Below are positions 52,043 through 59,881 of a stretch of 64,000 nt of DNA, piece after piece. Below the pieces are notes generated by a model, which saw only the letters and a list, made by a program, of their open reading frames with translations, had not been told where the DNA came from and did no database searches. A program made the translations under genes and the position numbers. Source of the DNA: Paenibacillus sp. HW567 (GTDB taxonomy: Bacteria > Bacillota > Bacilli > Paenibacillales > Paenibacillaceae); assembly GCF_000374185.1 (NCBI RefSeq), contig NZ_KB910518.1:5846886-5910885 (forward strand). The letters are read 5' to 3'. How positions within the stretch are numbered: position 1 is the first letter of the stretch; each line of letters opens with the position of its first letter.

Positions 52043-53059
52043 ATGAAAGTGAGTATTTTTGATGTAGCCAAAAAATCCGGATTATCCGTTGTCACGGTAT
52101 CCCGGGTCATAAACGGAGCCGGCTCGGTGCGCGAGAAGAACCGCCAGAAGGTACTGGAGGCGATAAAAGAGCTGGATTACCGCCCCAACGCGGCGGCCCG
52201 CAGCCTGGCCAGCGGCAGGACCGGCATCATCGGCCTGATTGTAACCACCCTGCAGGACTCCTTCTTCGATGCTGTAGTCAAAGAGCTGAATGAGCTGCTG
52301 GCGCTGCACGGATATTTCCTGGCGATTTCCGTCTCTACCGGTATCGGCTCGGACGAGAGCCATTATCTGATCCAGGAGGACCGGGTAGACGGCCTGATTC
52401 TGCTCTCCCCGATGCAGGAGGATAACTATATCGTGGAACTGAAGCGGCGCGGCATCCCTTATGTGCTGATCGACAATCAGCAGCCGGGGAATGACAGCTA
52501 TTCCATAACCGTCGATAATTTCAAAGGCGGGTATGCCGCCGCCAGCCATCTGCTGGAGCTGGGCCATACCTCAATTGCCCATCTCTGCGGGCAGGAGATG
52601 TTCCGCAGCACAAGAGAGCGCCGGGGAGGGTTCCTGAAGGCGCTGGAGGAAAAAGGCCTTGCGCCGTTTGAAATCGTTCACGGCAATTTCGAAATCGCTG
52701 CAGGCTACGACACCGCGCGGCGCTGGCTGGCGGAGGGCAAGCTGCCCAGCGCCGTATTTGCCGGCGATGACAATATCGCCCTCGGCGTAATCAACGCTTT
52801 AATGGAAGCAGGAGTGCGCGTGCCGGATGATGTGGCTGTCATCGGCTATGATGACCATATCATCGCCTCCCAGCTCCGCCCGCATCTGACGACCCTGCGC
52901 CAGCCCGCAGACAAAATCGGGGTAGCCGCCGCCGACATGCTGCTGAAGCGCATCAATGGAACTATGAAACGCGGCGGAGGGATTCGGATTGACCCGGAGC
53001 TGATTGTACGTGAATCCACCTCGCGTATGCCACAAAACTTTAGGAGTGACGACCATTGA
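52043..53059 (+). CDS. LacI-family transcriptional regulator
   Basis: 338 residues. The N-terminal HTH is VSIFDVAKKSGLSVVTVSRV INGAG, with hinge YRPNAAARSLASGRTG. The periplasmic-binding-protein-like effector domain reads IIGLIVTTLQDSFFDAVVKE, VDGLILLSPMQ, YVLIDNQQPGNDSYSITVDN, and SAVFAGDDNIALGVINALME then VAVIGYDDHIIASQLRPHLT. Encoded inside the operon it probably represses, with candidate operators at 48621-48710. GGAG lies 10 bases before the ATG. Its stop overlaps the kinase start by 4 bases (TTGA). Confidence 0.95.
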   Translation: MKVSIFDVAKKSGLSVVTVSRVINGAGSVREKNRQKVLEAIKELDYRPNAAARSLASGRTGIIGLIVTTLQDSFFDAVVKELNELLALHGYFLAISVSTGIGSDESHYLIQEDRVDGLILLSPMQEDNYIVELKRRGIPYVLIDNQQPGNDSYSITVDNFKGGYAAASHLLELGHTSIAHLCGQEMFRSTRERRGGFLKALEEKGLAPFEIVHGNFEIAAGYDTARRWLAEGKLPSAVFAGDDNIALGVINALMEAGVRVPDDVAVIGYDDHIIASQLRPHLTTLRQPADKIGVAAADMLLKRINGTMKRGGGIRIDPELIVRESTSRMPQNFRSDDH

Positions 53060-54051
53060 CTTACTACTTGGGGCTCGATGGCGGAGGAAGCAAGACCTAC
53101 GCCCTGCTCTGCGATGAGCACGGCAATGTGCTCGGCAAGGGCAGGAGCGGGAACGGGAACCACCAGACGGGAGCCGCGCAGGCCACAGCCAACATCCGTG
53201 CCGCCGCCTTCGCGGCGCTGGCGGAAGCCGGACTCCAGCTTGGCGATCTCAGCCATGCTTACCTGGGACTCGCCGGGGCTGACCGCAAGACGGATTATGC
53301 TATCCTGCATCCGCTGATCCGCGGCATCGGCTTCACCCGGTATACGATCAGCGGCGACCCGATGATCGGCCTGCGGGCGGGGACGGACCGCCCTTACGGC
53401 GTGGCCCTGATCTGCGGCACCGGCACGAACGCCGCCGGACGCAGCCGCGAAGGCCGGCATTTCCAATGCGGCGGCTTCGATTATATGTACGGCGATTTCG
53501 GCGGCGGCGGGGCGCTGAACATCGAGGTGTTCCGCACCGTGCTCCGGGCCTGGGACGGGCGCGAGGCACCCACGCTGCTTACGGAGCCGCTGCTGAAGCT
53601 GCTCGGCTATGGACGGGTGGAGGACATGTACAATGACTTTCTTGACCACGGAAAGTCCGTGCCGCTGGATGCCGCCCGCCTGCTGTTCCCGGCGGCGGCG
53701 GGGGGCGATGCCGCCGCGCTTGCTATTCTGGAGCGCCAGGGCGTGGAGCTGGGCAAGGCCGCAACGGCAGTCATTCACAGGCTGGGCATGGAGAATGAAA
53801 CCTTTGATGTGGTTCTTGCCGGAAGTCTGCTTACCCGGGGCGACCAGGGCTGGATTCGCAGGCCTATTGAGCAGGCAGTGCATAATGCGGCCCCGGGCGC
53901 TTCCGTTGTCACTTTAGCCACAGAGCCCGTTGTCGGCGCCGTCTGGTCGGCGCTGGAGCAGGACGGCATCACCGTGACGGCAGATATTCATCAGAAGATG
54001 CGTATGTTTCAGGAATTCGAAGCGATCCCTATCTCAACCAGACAGGAGTGA
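53056..54051 (+). CDS. BadF/BadG/BcrA/BcrD-type ATPase, N-acetylglucosamine-kinase-like sugar kinase
   Basis: 331 residues, ASKHA fold. TTG start at 53056, overlapping the LacI stop and preceded by TAGGAGTGA. Phosphate-1 motif YLGLDGGGSKTYALLCD, connect region AYLGLAGADRK, phosphate-2 VALICGTGTNAAGRS, then CGGFDYMYGDFGGGGALNIE and the adenosine motif VVLAGSLLTRG. Relatives phosphorylate GlcNAc or glucosamine. Because the next gene is a GH4 phospho-glycosidase and the import is by ABC rather than PTS, this enzyme probably makes the 6-phosphate of the imported sugar in the cytoplasm. Confidence 0.88.
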   Translation: MTYYLGLDGGGSKTYALLCDEHGNVLGKGRSGNGNHQTGAAQATANIRAAAFAALAEAGLQLGDLSHAYLGLAGADRKTDYAILHPLIRGIGFTRYTISGDPMIGLRAGTDRPYGVALICGTGTNAAGRSREGRHFQCGGFDYMYGDFGGGGALNIEVFRTVLRAWDGREAPTLLTEPLLKLLGYGRVEDMYNDFLDHGKSVPLDAARLLFPAAAGGDAAALAILERQGVELGKAATAVIHRLGMENETFDVVLAGSLLTRGDQGWIRRPIEQAVHNAAPGASVVTLATEPVVGAVWSALEQDGITVTADIHQKMRMFQEFEAIPISTRQE

Positions 54052-54057
54052 TGTAAC

Positions 54058-55392
54058 TTGGCAGCTACCCAAGGTCTTAAAATCGCCGTGATCGGCGGCG
54101 GCTCTTCCTATACCCCGGAGCTTATCGAAGGCTTCATTCTTCATCATAAGGAGCTTCCTGTCCGCGAGCTGTGGCTTGTGGACATCGAGCCCGGCCTGCG
54201 CAAGCTGAACATCGTCGGCAGCCTCGCTAAGCGGATGGTCGAGAAATCCGGGCTTCCGATAGAGGTCCACCTCACCACTGACCGCCGCGAGGCTATTGAA
54301 GGCGCGGATTTCGTCAGCACGCAGATCCGTGTCGGCATGCTGGATGCCCGCGCGCGCGACGAGTCAATCCCCCTGAAATATGGCGTGATCGGGCAAGAAA
54401 CAACCGGTCCCGGCGGCATGCTGAAGGCGCTGCGCACGATTCCCGTAATTCTGGACATTTGCCGGGATATTGAGGAGCTCGCCCCGGACGCCTGGCTGCT
54501 TAACTTCACCAATCCGGCGGGTATGGTTACTGAAGCTGTTCTCAGATATTCGAATGTAAAAAGCATCGGACTGTGCAACGCCCCCATCGGCCTGATCAAG
54601 CAGGTGTCAGCCAAGTACAATGCCGCTCCTGGCCGGATCTATGCTGAATTCGTCGGCCTGAACCATCTGCACTGGATCACCCGCATTGATGTGGAAGGCG
54701 AAGACAAGCTGGATGAAATGCTGGCCGATACCGCCGGCTACAGTGCGAAGAATGTGCCTGCCCGGGAGTGGAATCCCGAATTCCTGCAATCCTTGCACGC
54801 CCTGCCCTCCTACTATTTGAAATATTTCTACATGACCGATGCCATGCTCGCAGAGCAGTTGGAGTCGTTCAAGCAAGGCGGCAACCGTGCCGAGGTAGTG
54901 AAGCGCGTAGAGGAAGAGCTGTTCGAAATCTACAGCAATGTTGAGCTAAGCGAGAAGCCGAAGCAGCTTGAGCAGCGCGGCGGGGCCTTTTATTCCGAGG
55001 CTGCGGTTAACCTGATGCGCTCCCTCCACAATGGGACGAACGACATCCAGACGCTGAACGTTGCGAACCGCGGCATTCTCGGCTTCCTGCCGGACGATGC
55101 CAGCATTGAGGTCAACTGCGTTGTCACCAAGACCGGGCCGCTTCCGCTTCCGCTGACCAAGATTCCGCCAATGGCCACGGGGCTAATCCATGCCGTCAAA
55201 ACCTACGAGCAGCTCGCCATCGACGCCGCCGTAACCGGAGACCGCAGCCTGGCGATCCAGGCGCTGGCGCACCATCCGCTTGTGCCTTCCGTAGAGGTAG
55301 CCATAGCGATGCTGGACGAAATGCTGGAGGCGAACAAGGAGTATCTGCCGAACTTTTTTGCCAAAGAGGCCGCCTCCGCGCCAGTGAAATAG
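54058..55392 (+). CDS. licH: 6-phospho-beta-glucosidase, glycoside hydrolase family 4
   Basis: 444 residues, closely matching B. subtilis LicH in length and blocks. TTG start with AGGAGTGATGTAAC upstream. Rossmann NAD site LKIAVIGGGSSYTPELIEGF, VDIEPGLRKLNIVGSLAKRM, GQETTGPGGMLKALRTIPVI, NFTNPAGMVTEA (substrate phosphate and sugar contacts), GLCNAPIG with the Mn-ligand Cys, VGLNHLHW with the ligand His, and RGGAFYSEAAVNLM with the catalytic Tyr. GH4 enzymes use NAD and Mn by a redox-elimination route and act on 6-phosphorylated disaccharides. Last gene of the operon, followed by a strong terminator. Confidence 0.95.
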   Translation: MAATQGLKIAVIGGGSSYTPELIEGFILHHKELPVRELWLVDIEPGLRKLNIVGSLAKRMVEKSGLPIEVHLTTDRREAIEGADFVSTQIRVGMLDARARDESIPLKYGVIGQETTGPGGMLKALRTIPVILDICRDIEELAPDAWLLNFTNPAGMVTEAVLRYSNVKSIGLCNAPIGLIKQVSAKYNAAPGRIYAEFVGLNHLHWITRIDVEGEDKLDEMLADTAGYSAKNVPAREWNPEFLQSLHALPSYYLKYFYMTDAMLAEQLESFKQGGNRAEVVKRVEEELFEIYSNVELSEKPKQLEQRGGAFYSEAAVNLMRSLHNGTNDIQTLNVANRGILGFLPDDASIEVNCVVTKTGPLPLPLTKIPPMATGLIHAVKTYEQLAIDAAVTGDRSLAIQALAHHPLVPSVEVAIAMLDEMLEANKEYLPNFFAKEAASAPVK

Positions 55393-55406
55393 GTCTGAAT
55401 AACAGA

Positions 55407-55458
55407 AGAGCCTGCCCATCCGCAGATGATGACTACGGATAGGGCAGGCTCTCTCTTT
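55407..55458. terminator. Bidirectional terminator between convergent genes
   Basis: AGAGCCTGCCCATCCG (from 55407) pairs with CGGAT-A-GGGCAGGCTCT (55436-55452) with one bulged A, then CTCTTTT on the plus side. It lies between the GH4 gene and the leftward lipoprotein gene. Confidence 0.88.
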
Positions 55459-55465
55459 TACTGGA

Positions 55466-56185
55466 TTAACGTATGGTGTACCGGTAGGTTTGACCCTCAA
55501 TCTTTACCTCCGCATACAGCGGTTTGTCACCAGTCTGCACTTCATCGGGAACCTCCGCCAGGTAGACCAGCGTACCGTTCTTGAGCGGCTCCACATCCGA
55601 AATATTGGTATAGGTGAAGTCTTCGCCGCCGTTCTTTTCCAAGGTAGAGAAGGTTTTATACTCATACTGATTATCATATTTGACCTGCATTTCGGCAAAA
55701 GAATCCGCAGCTTTCCCTTCTCCGCCCAAATTTTTCACCTTCAGCGTGATGGCCAAATAAGTGGTTCCCGGCTCTTTGGCTTCGTAATACGTATAGAATG
55801 AACCCGGTTTGGAGGGAATGACCTTTTTGGCAAAAGACGTCTTGGTGATCGTATACTCCGCAATTCCGCCGATGGTAAGCGGCTGGCCTTTGACAATGGC
55901 CTTGTCCTGTTCCTCGGAGCCGGACGTATTCGTACTGCCGCCTTCATTCGTTGAATCCGCTGCCTCCGTATTTCCTGTTGCGGCCACCGCTGCCGCCGAA
56001 GCCTCCTGCTTCAGCTTGTCGTTCTCTTCCTTGAGCTGTTTGTTCTCTTCCTGAAGCTTGCTGATCTCAGTCTTCAGCTTCTCCGTGTTCTCTCCAGCGG
56101 AGCTTGAATTCCCCGAAGAGCATCCGGCCACGGATACCGCCAGCAGAGCAGCAGCCATCCAGAGACCTGCTGTTTTCACTTTCAT
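55466..56185 (-). CDS. Lipoprotein with coiled coil and DUF4352-like domain
   Basis: 239 residues from ATG 56185, which has GGGTGG upstream; a TTG four codons earlier is the only alternative. Signal LWMAAALLAVSVAGCSSG (lipidated Cys about 22). Residues about 35-70 are a heptad coiled coil (LKTEISKLQEENKQLKEEND). After a Ser/Thr/Gly linker comes a beta-sandwich with LTIGGIAEYTITKTSFAKKV, TTYLAITLKVKNLGGEGK and DFTYTNISDVEPLKNGTLVY, as in DUF4352 or telokin-like lipoproteins of Firmicutes. Function unknown; probably an envelope protein. Confidence 0.82.
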   Translation of the reverse strand: MKVKTAGLWMAAALLAVSVAGCSSGNSSSAGENTEKLKTEISKLQEENKQLKEENDKLKQEASAAAVAATGNTEAADSTNEGGSTNTSGSEEQDKAIVKGQPLTIGGIAEYTITKTSFAKKVIPSKPGSFYTYYEAKEPGTTYLAITLKVKNLGGEGKAADSFAEMQVKYDNQYEYKTFSTLEKNGGEDFTYTNISDVEPLKNGTLVYLAEVPDEVQTGDKPLYAEVKIEGQTYRYTIR

Positions 56186-56392
56186 AAGCCACCCCAATTT
56201 TTGTATATTTGAACTTTTACATTATAAATTAGAACAACCGCTTAGGGATAGACAATATGTGGAATTCTGGAACCGCCGGAAGAACAAGCAGCCCCCACGA
56301 AAATCCGGTTTCGGCCAGAACCATACCAATTCCAGCTAGCGGTATCCGTTCTAAATGTATGGCTGATTATGGAGCCTTTGTGGTTCGGGGCG

Positions 56393-56735
56393 AGGGAATT
56401 TGTCGTATTCAGCCCGCTGTTCATTACGGACCCGTAAAGCCTTATTCCCTTGAAAGGGGTACATTTACCCAGCTAGCGGACCGAAAAGCCCTTATTGCCT
56501 CTTCGGCAGGTATATTTGGTGTACATGTCCGCCCATAACGGCGCTGGAGTCCGTTCACTTGCAGAAAAAGGACTTCCAGTAGTAATAAGAGCTGCTCGGT
56601 CCGCTACACCCCCCATCATACGAGGCGCCCTTGTTTTTGTCTAAGTCGAAAATTTAGCGTATACAGGAATGTTTACACATGGGCAGACTCTTCCGATCAG
56701 GAGATGATGCTGTTCGCGGGGCCGGATACGCCTGC
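56393..56735. repeat. Dispersed repeat R, full copy (carrying an IS-end insertion)
   Basis: The complete form of the repeat split by the IS110 element at 46367-48395. TAGCGGACCG (56474-56483) is inverted at 56597-56606, and TCTTATT / AATAAGA continue the stem. CTGGAGTCC and GGACTTCCAG form an inner hairpin, and TTACGG..CCGTAA a small one near 56425. Between GTCCGC and ACATGGGCAG it contains a 74-base fragment of IS110 left end (56605-56678). No gene is credible in this 620-base gap (56186-56805). Confidence 0.75.
56605..56678 (-). mobile_element. Isolated left-end fragment of the IS110 element
   Basis: Read on the minus strand it matches 46446-46515 of the IS left end, including GTTTTCGACTTAGACAAAAA with one change and GGGCGCCTCGTATGATGGGG. 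It contains the left-end promoter boxes with the 17-base spacer unchanged, but no transposase. It lies in an R copy at a different point and in the opposite orientation from the full element. Confidence 0.75.
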
Positions 56736-56805
56736 AGCGTGAGTTCCACGCCCTAATCCGTTCGGCGGAGTATCGTTTGAACACCAACATGTAGCGTCTG
56801 ACGAT

Positions 56806-57402
56806 CTAACTGGCCGTATCAGGAAGGATCTCCTTCAGGTCCTCCGGTTCGAGAATACGGCTGAGGTTGGCCGGGCTATCCGGGGAACCGTATTCTATGT
56901 CCTTAACAACCCAGGTATTATCCTTGTTCTCATAGTTCACGGTGACTGTCCCTTGGACCAGCCGGTGTTCACTCAGCGCCTTCCCTTTGGGGTATTCCAC
57001 CAGATATATGAAGCGGTCGAGCTGTTCTACATCCGCACTTGTGGATAGCCCGGGGGTAAGTCCATCAAAAACCTCTTTGTTCAGCAGCTTATCCAGCCGC
57101 CATTGATCGAGAAGCCTTAGGGATTGGTCATAGACAGTAATCAGCCGGCTCTGATCCGGCAGGTTCCGGATTTCATATGTGTAGGGCTTCCCTGACCGGA
57201 CAATCGCCGGTTTGCCGAGCTGCTTCTCGTTATCCGTACTGCTTATCGCGATAGACATCGCAATTCGCACGGAGTACGGCAGATTGTCCGGCACTGTAAC
57301 GGAGACAGGGGCCGGAGAATTCGACGGAGACGAATTTCCAGCAAATGAACAGCCGCTCAGAAACATAACAGCAACAACCAGCGTGAACATGACTCTTTTC
57401 AT
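56806..57402 (-). CDS. Hypothetical lipoprotein
   Basis: 198 residues. Signal RVMFTLVVAVMFLSGCSFAG with lipobox LSGC, then a Ser/Pro linker. The mature part (YSVRIAMSIAISSTDNEKQL; YTYEIRNLPDQSRLITVYDQ; GTVTVNYENKDNTWVVKDIE) is beta-rich and not recognised. GGTGGG lies just before the ATG. Single gene between the R repeat and the AraC gene. Its 3' end lies 70 bases beyond the repeat; no terminator stem was identified there. Confidence 0.78.
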   Translation of the reverse strand: MKRVMFTLVVAVMFLSGCSFAGNSSPSNSPAPVSVTVPDNLPYSVRIAMSIAISSTDNEKQLGKPAIVRSGKPYTYEIRNLPDQSRLITVYDQSLRLLDQWRLDKLLNKEVFDGLTPGLSTSADVEQLDRFIYLVEYPKGKALSEHRLVQGTVTVNYENKDNTWVVKDIEYGSPDSPANLSRILEPEDLKEILPDTAS

Positions 57403-57491
57403 AACCCACCGCCTTATAAAGGAATGCAGCTTCGTTCTTACCTACCTGCAGTGTAATCCGTGACCCCGGCGCATCACCATAACACAGCTCA

Positions 57492-58310
57492 CTACTCCCG
57501 GTTCTGCTTGCGGTATTGCAGCGGCGTGCGTCCGGTGACTCCCTTGAAGACCCGTCCAAAATGAGCAATGCTCTCGAACCCCGTCTCCCGGGCAATCCGG
57601 GTTACTCTCCACCCCGTGTCCTTCAGCAATGCCTTCGTCTCCCGGATGCGGACATAATTCAGATACTCGACAACGGTAAACCCTGTCGTCTGCTTAAACG
57701 TCCGGCACAAATACGGGGTGCTGATGAAGAAATGCTCGGCAATTCCGCCAAGTGTCAGTTTCTCGCGATAGTGCGCATCCAGATACTCGATAATATCGTA
57801 CACCCTGCGCTGCCCCTCGCTTTGTTCAGGGTTCACCGCCGAAGGCTTCGCGTCCCGGATACGGTCCAGCCGGATCAAGAGCTGAAGCAGCAGCGTCTGC
57901 AAATAGAGCCTGCTCCGATGCTGGTTGTCCCGCTGCTCCCGCAGCATGGCCTGAAGCAGGTCAACGATCTCCCCCTGCTCATGGGCGGTGGGCCGAAGCA
58001 GAAAGCTCTCTCCCGCCAGTATCCCAAGACGGTCCATATCCATTCCGGCCACCGGGCTCAGGAACTGTTCATCGAAGCTGATCAGAATCCGCTCATGCGG
58101 CGAACGGTTGCGGCTGGTCGTGCGGTGCAGCTCATTTTTATTGATAAACACGATATCTCCTGCCTGCAGCGCATAAATCCTGTTATGAATGTAATAATGC
58201 CGCTCCCCGGACAGCAAATAATAGATTTCATAGAAATCATGAAAATGGTCGGAATCCATATTGAAATTCCCGGTCCGTCTGATTTGCTCCACCTCAAATA
58301 TAGCGTCCAT
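57492..58310 (-). CDS. AraC-family transcriptional regulator
   Basis: 272 residues from ATG 58310, which has GGAGG 6 bases upstream; the ATG at 58325 overlaps that site. The N-terminal cupin-like sensor is HFHDFYEIYYLLSGERHYYI, then YALQAGDIVFINKNELHRTT. The C-terminal double HTH is KLTLGGIAEHFFISTPYLCR and VTRIARETGFESIAHFGRVF, with FKGVTGRTPLQYR. Divergent from the oxidoreductase at 58434, with a 123-base AT-rich gap between them, so it probably controls that gene in response to a sugar-like ligand. Confidence 0.93.
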   Translation of the reverse strand: MDAIFEVEQIRRTGNFNMDSDHFHDFYEIYYLLSGERHYYIHNRIYALQAGDIVFINKNELHRTTSRNRSPHERILISFDEQFLSPVAGMDMDRLGILAGESFLLRPTAHEQGEIVDLLQAMLREQRDNQHRSRLYLQTLLLQLLIRLDRIRDAKPSAVNPEQSEGQRRVYDIIEYLDAHYREKLTLGGIAEHFFISTPYLCRTFKQTTGFTVVEYLNYVRIRETKALLKDTGWRVTRIARETGFESIAHFGRVFKGVTGRTPLQYRKQNRE

Positions 58311-58433
58311 CCTCCGCCTCCACATCAGAATAATATATGTATACTTTTTGTTATATCAGACTAATTACCGTTCACTTTTAACATTTTCTATACTATAAAA
58401 TAGAAACAAATCCAAGTAAATGGAGTGATCCCC

Positions 58434-59720
58434 TTGTCCAAAAAGAAATATGCCATCGTCGGCACCGGCGGCCGGGCAGAATTTTACTATGGCGAACTTG
58501 TTACCGCTTACAAAGAAACCTCCGAGCTGGTGGCCTTGTGCGATGTTAATCAGACCCGGATGAATTATGCCAATCAACGGCTGACGGATAAATACAGCTA
58601 TCATGAAGTGCCAACCTATACAGCCGGGGATTTCGACCGGATGATTGCGGAGACTAAGCCTGATTTCGTGCTGGTAACCACCATTGACCGCACACACCAC
58701 AAGTATATTATCCGTGCGATGGAGCTGGGGTGCGATGTTATTTCCGAGAAGCCGATGACCATTGATGAGGAGAAATGCCGTGACATCTTCGAGGCTATTG
58801 AGCGTACCGGCAAGAATCTGCGCGTCACCTTCAACTACCGGTATGCCCCGCATAATACGAAGATCCGCGAGCTTATTATGGACGGCGTGCTGGGCGAAAT
58901 CCTGTCCGTCAATTTCGAGTGGCTGCTGAATACCCGGCATGGGGCGGATTATTTCCGCAGATGGCACCGGGACAAACGGAACAGCGGCGGCCTGCTGGTG
59001 CACAAATCGACGCATCACTTCGACCTCATGAACTTCTGGCTGGCTTCGCAGCCGGATACCGTGTTCGCTATGGGCGATCTGCGGTTCTATGGCAGGGAGA
59101 ATGCCGAGAAGCGGGGAATCACGGAATTTTACCAGCGCGCTTATGGCAGCAAGGCCGCCGAGAATGATCCCTTTGCCCTTCACCTGGACCGCAATGAGAC
59201 CCTGAAGCGTATGTATCTGGATGCCGAGCATGAGGATGGCTACCAGCGCGACCAGAGTGTCTTCGGCGATAACATCAGCATCGAGGATACGATGAATGTG
59301 ATGGTCAAATACAAGAACAAGACCGTCATGAACTATTCGCTGAACGCTTATATGCCGTGGGAAGGCTTCATTATCGTCTTCAATGGCACGCTCGGCCGGA
59401 TGGAGGTCCGCATCACCGAACAATCCTACGTCAATTCCGGCGGCACAAAAGAAAATGAGGGCGCGCTTGAGGCGGTCAATATTACTATCTATCCGCATTT
59501 CCGGGAGCCTTACCGCGTTCAGCTTGAGAGCGCCGCTGGCGGACACGGCGGGGGTGATCCGGTGCTGCTGCGCGACATTTTTGATAAAAAACAGGAGGAC
59601 CGCTTCAACCGCGCTGCCTCCCACAAGGACGGCGCGATGTCGATCATGACCGGCATTGCCGCCAACCGCTCCATGCGCACAGGACAGCCGGTGAAGGTTG
59701 ACGATTTGTGGCGGATGTAG
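58434..59720 (+). CDS. Gfo/Idh/MocA-family NAD(P)-dependent oxidoreductase
   Basis: 428 residues. TTG start at 58434, 8-9 bases after GGAG; a GTG at 58425 overlaps that site. Rossmann motif KYAIVGTGGRAEFYYGELV, VALCDVNQTRMNYANQRL, PDFVLVTTIDRTHHKYIIRA, the catalytic block DVISEKPMTIDEEKC (EKP) and NLRVTFNYRYAPHNTKIREL, and a C-terminal sheet with SGGLLVHKSTHHFDLMNFWL, which includes the usual catalytic His. Such enzymes oxidise or reduce cyclitols and sugars. No partner genes identify the substrate; the AraC gene upstream is the probable regulator. Confidence 0.92.
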   Translation: MSKKKYAIVGTGGRAEFYYGELVTAYKETSELVALCDVNQTRMNYANQRLTDKYSYHEVPTYTAGDFDRMIAETKPDFVLVTTIDRTHHKYIIRAMELGCDVISEKPMTIDEEKCRDIFEAIERTGKNLRVTFNYRYAPHNTKIRELIMDGVLGEILSVNFEWLLNTRHGADYFRRWHRDKRNSGGLLVHKSTHHFDLMNFWLASQPDTVFAMGDLRFYGRENAEKRGITEFYQRAYGSKAAENDPFALHLDRNETLKRMYLDAEHEDGYQRDQSVFGDNISIEDTMNVMVKYKNKTVMNYSLNAYMPWEGFIIVFNGTLGRMEVRITEQSYVNSGGTKENEGALEAVNITIYPHFREPYRVQLESAAGGHGGGDPVLLRDIFDKKQEDRFNRAASHKDGAMSIMTGIAANRSMRTGQPVKVDDLWRM

Positions 59721-59782
59721 CTTTTTAATATAGAGTAACTTATACAAGAACAGGCTTGTTTTCCAGTCCGGTTAAATACAAA

Positions 59783-59831
59783 TGACCCGCAAGAGGGCCG
59801 CTTTTTTTCAAAGCTTCCATCTTACGGGTCA
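59783..59831. terminator. Hairpin between convergent genes
   Basis: TGACCCGCAAG (59783-59793) pairs with CTTACGGGTCA (59821-59831) with one G-T pair, enclosing GGCCGCTTTTTTT. It lies between the oxidoreductase and the MATE gene and probably serves both. Confidence 0.65.
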
Positions 59832-59881
59832 CACAGTATACACCGGGTTCTTTTTCTACCATGAATTGTTTACCCCACGCC

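Noticed and set aside
52846..53883. 345-codon minus-strand ORF opposite the LacI and kinase genes
   Set aside because: It is a shadow of GC-rich codons; the plus-strand genes have complete family motifs and coupled starts.
56257..56538. Plus-strand ORF of 93 codons upstream of the lipoprotein gene
   Set aside because: It overlaps repeat R, and the R copy at 48 kb does not maintain the frame.
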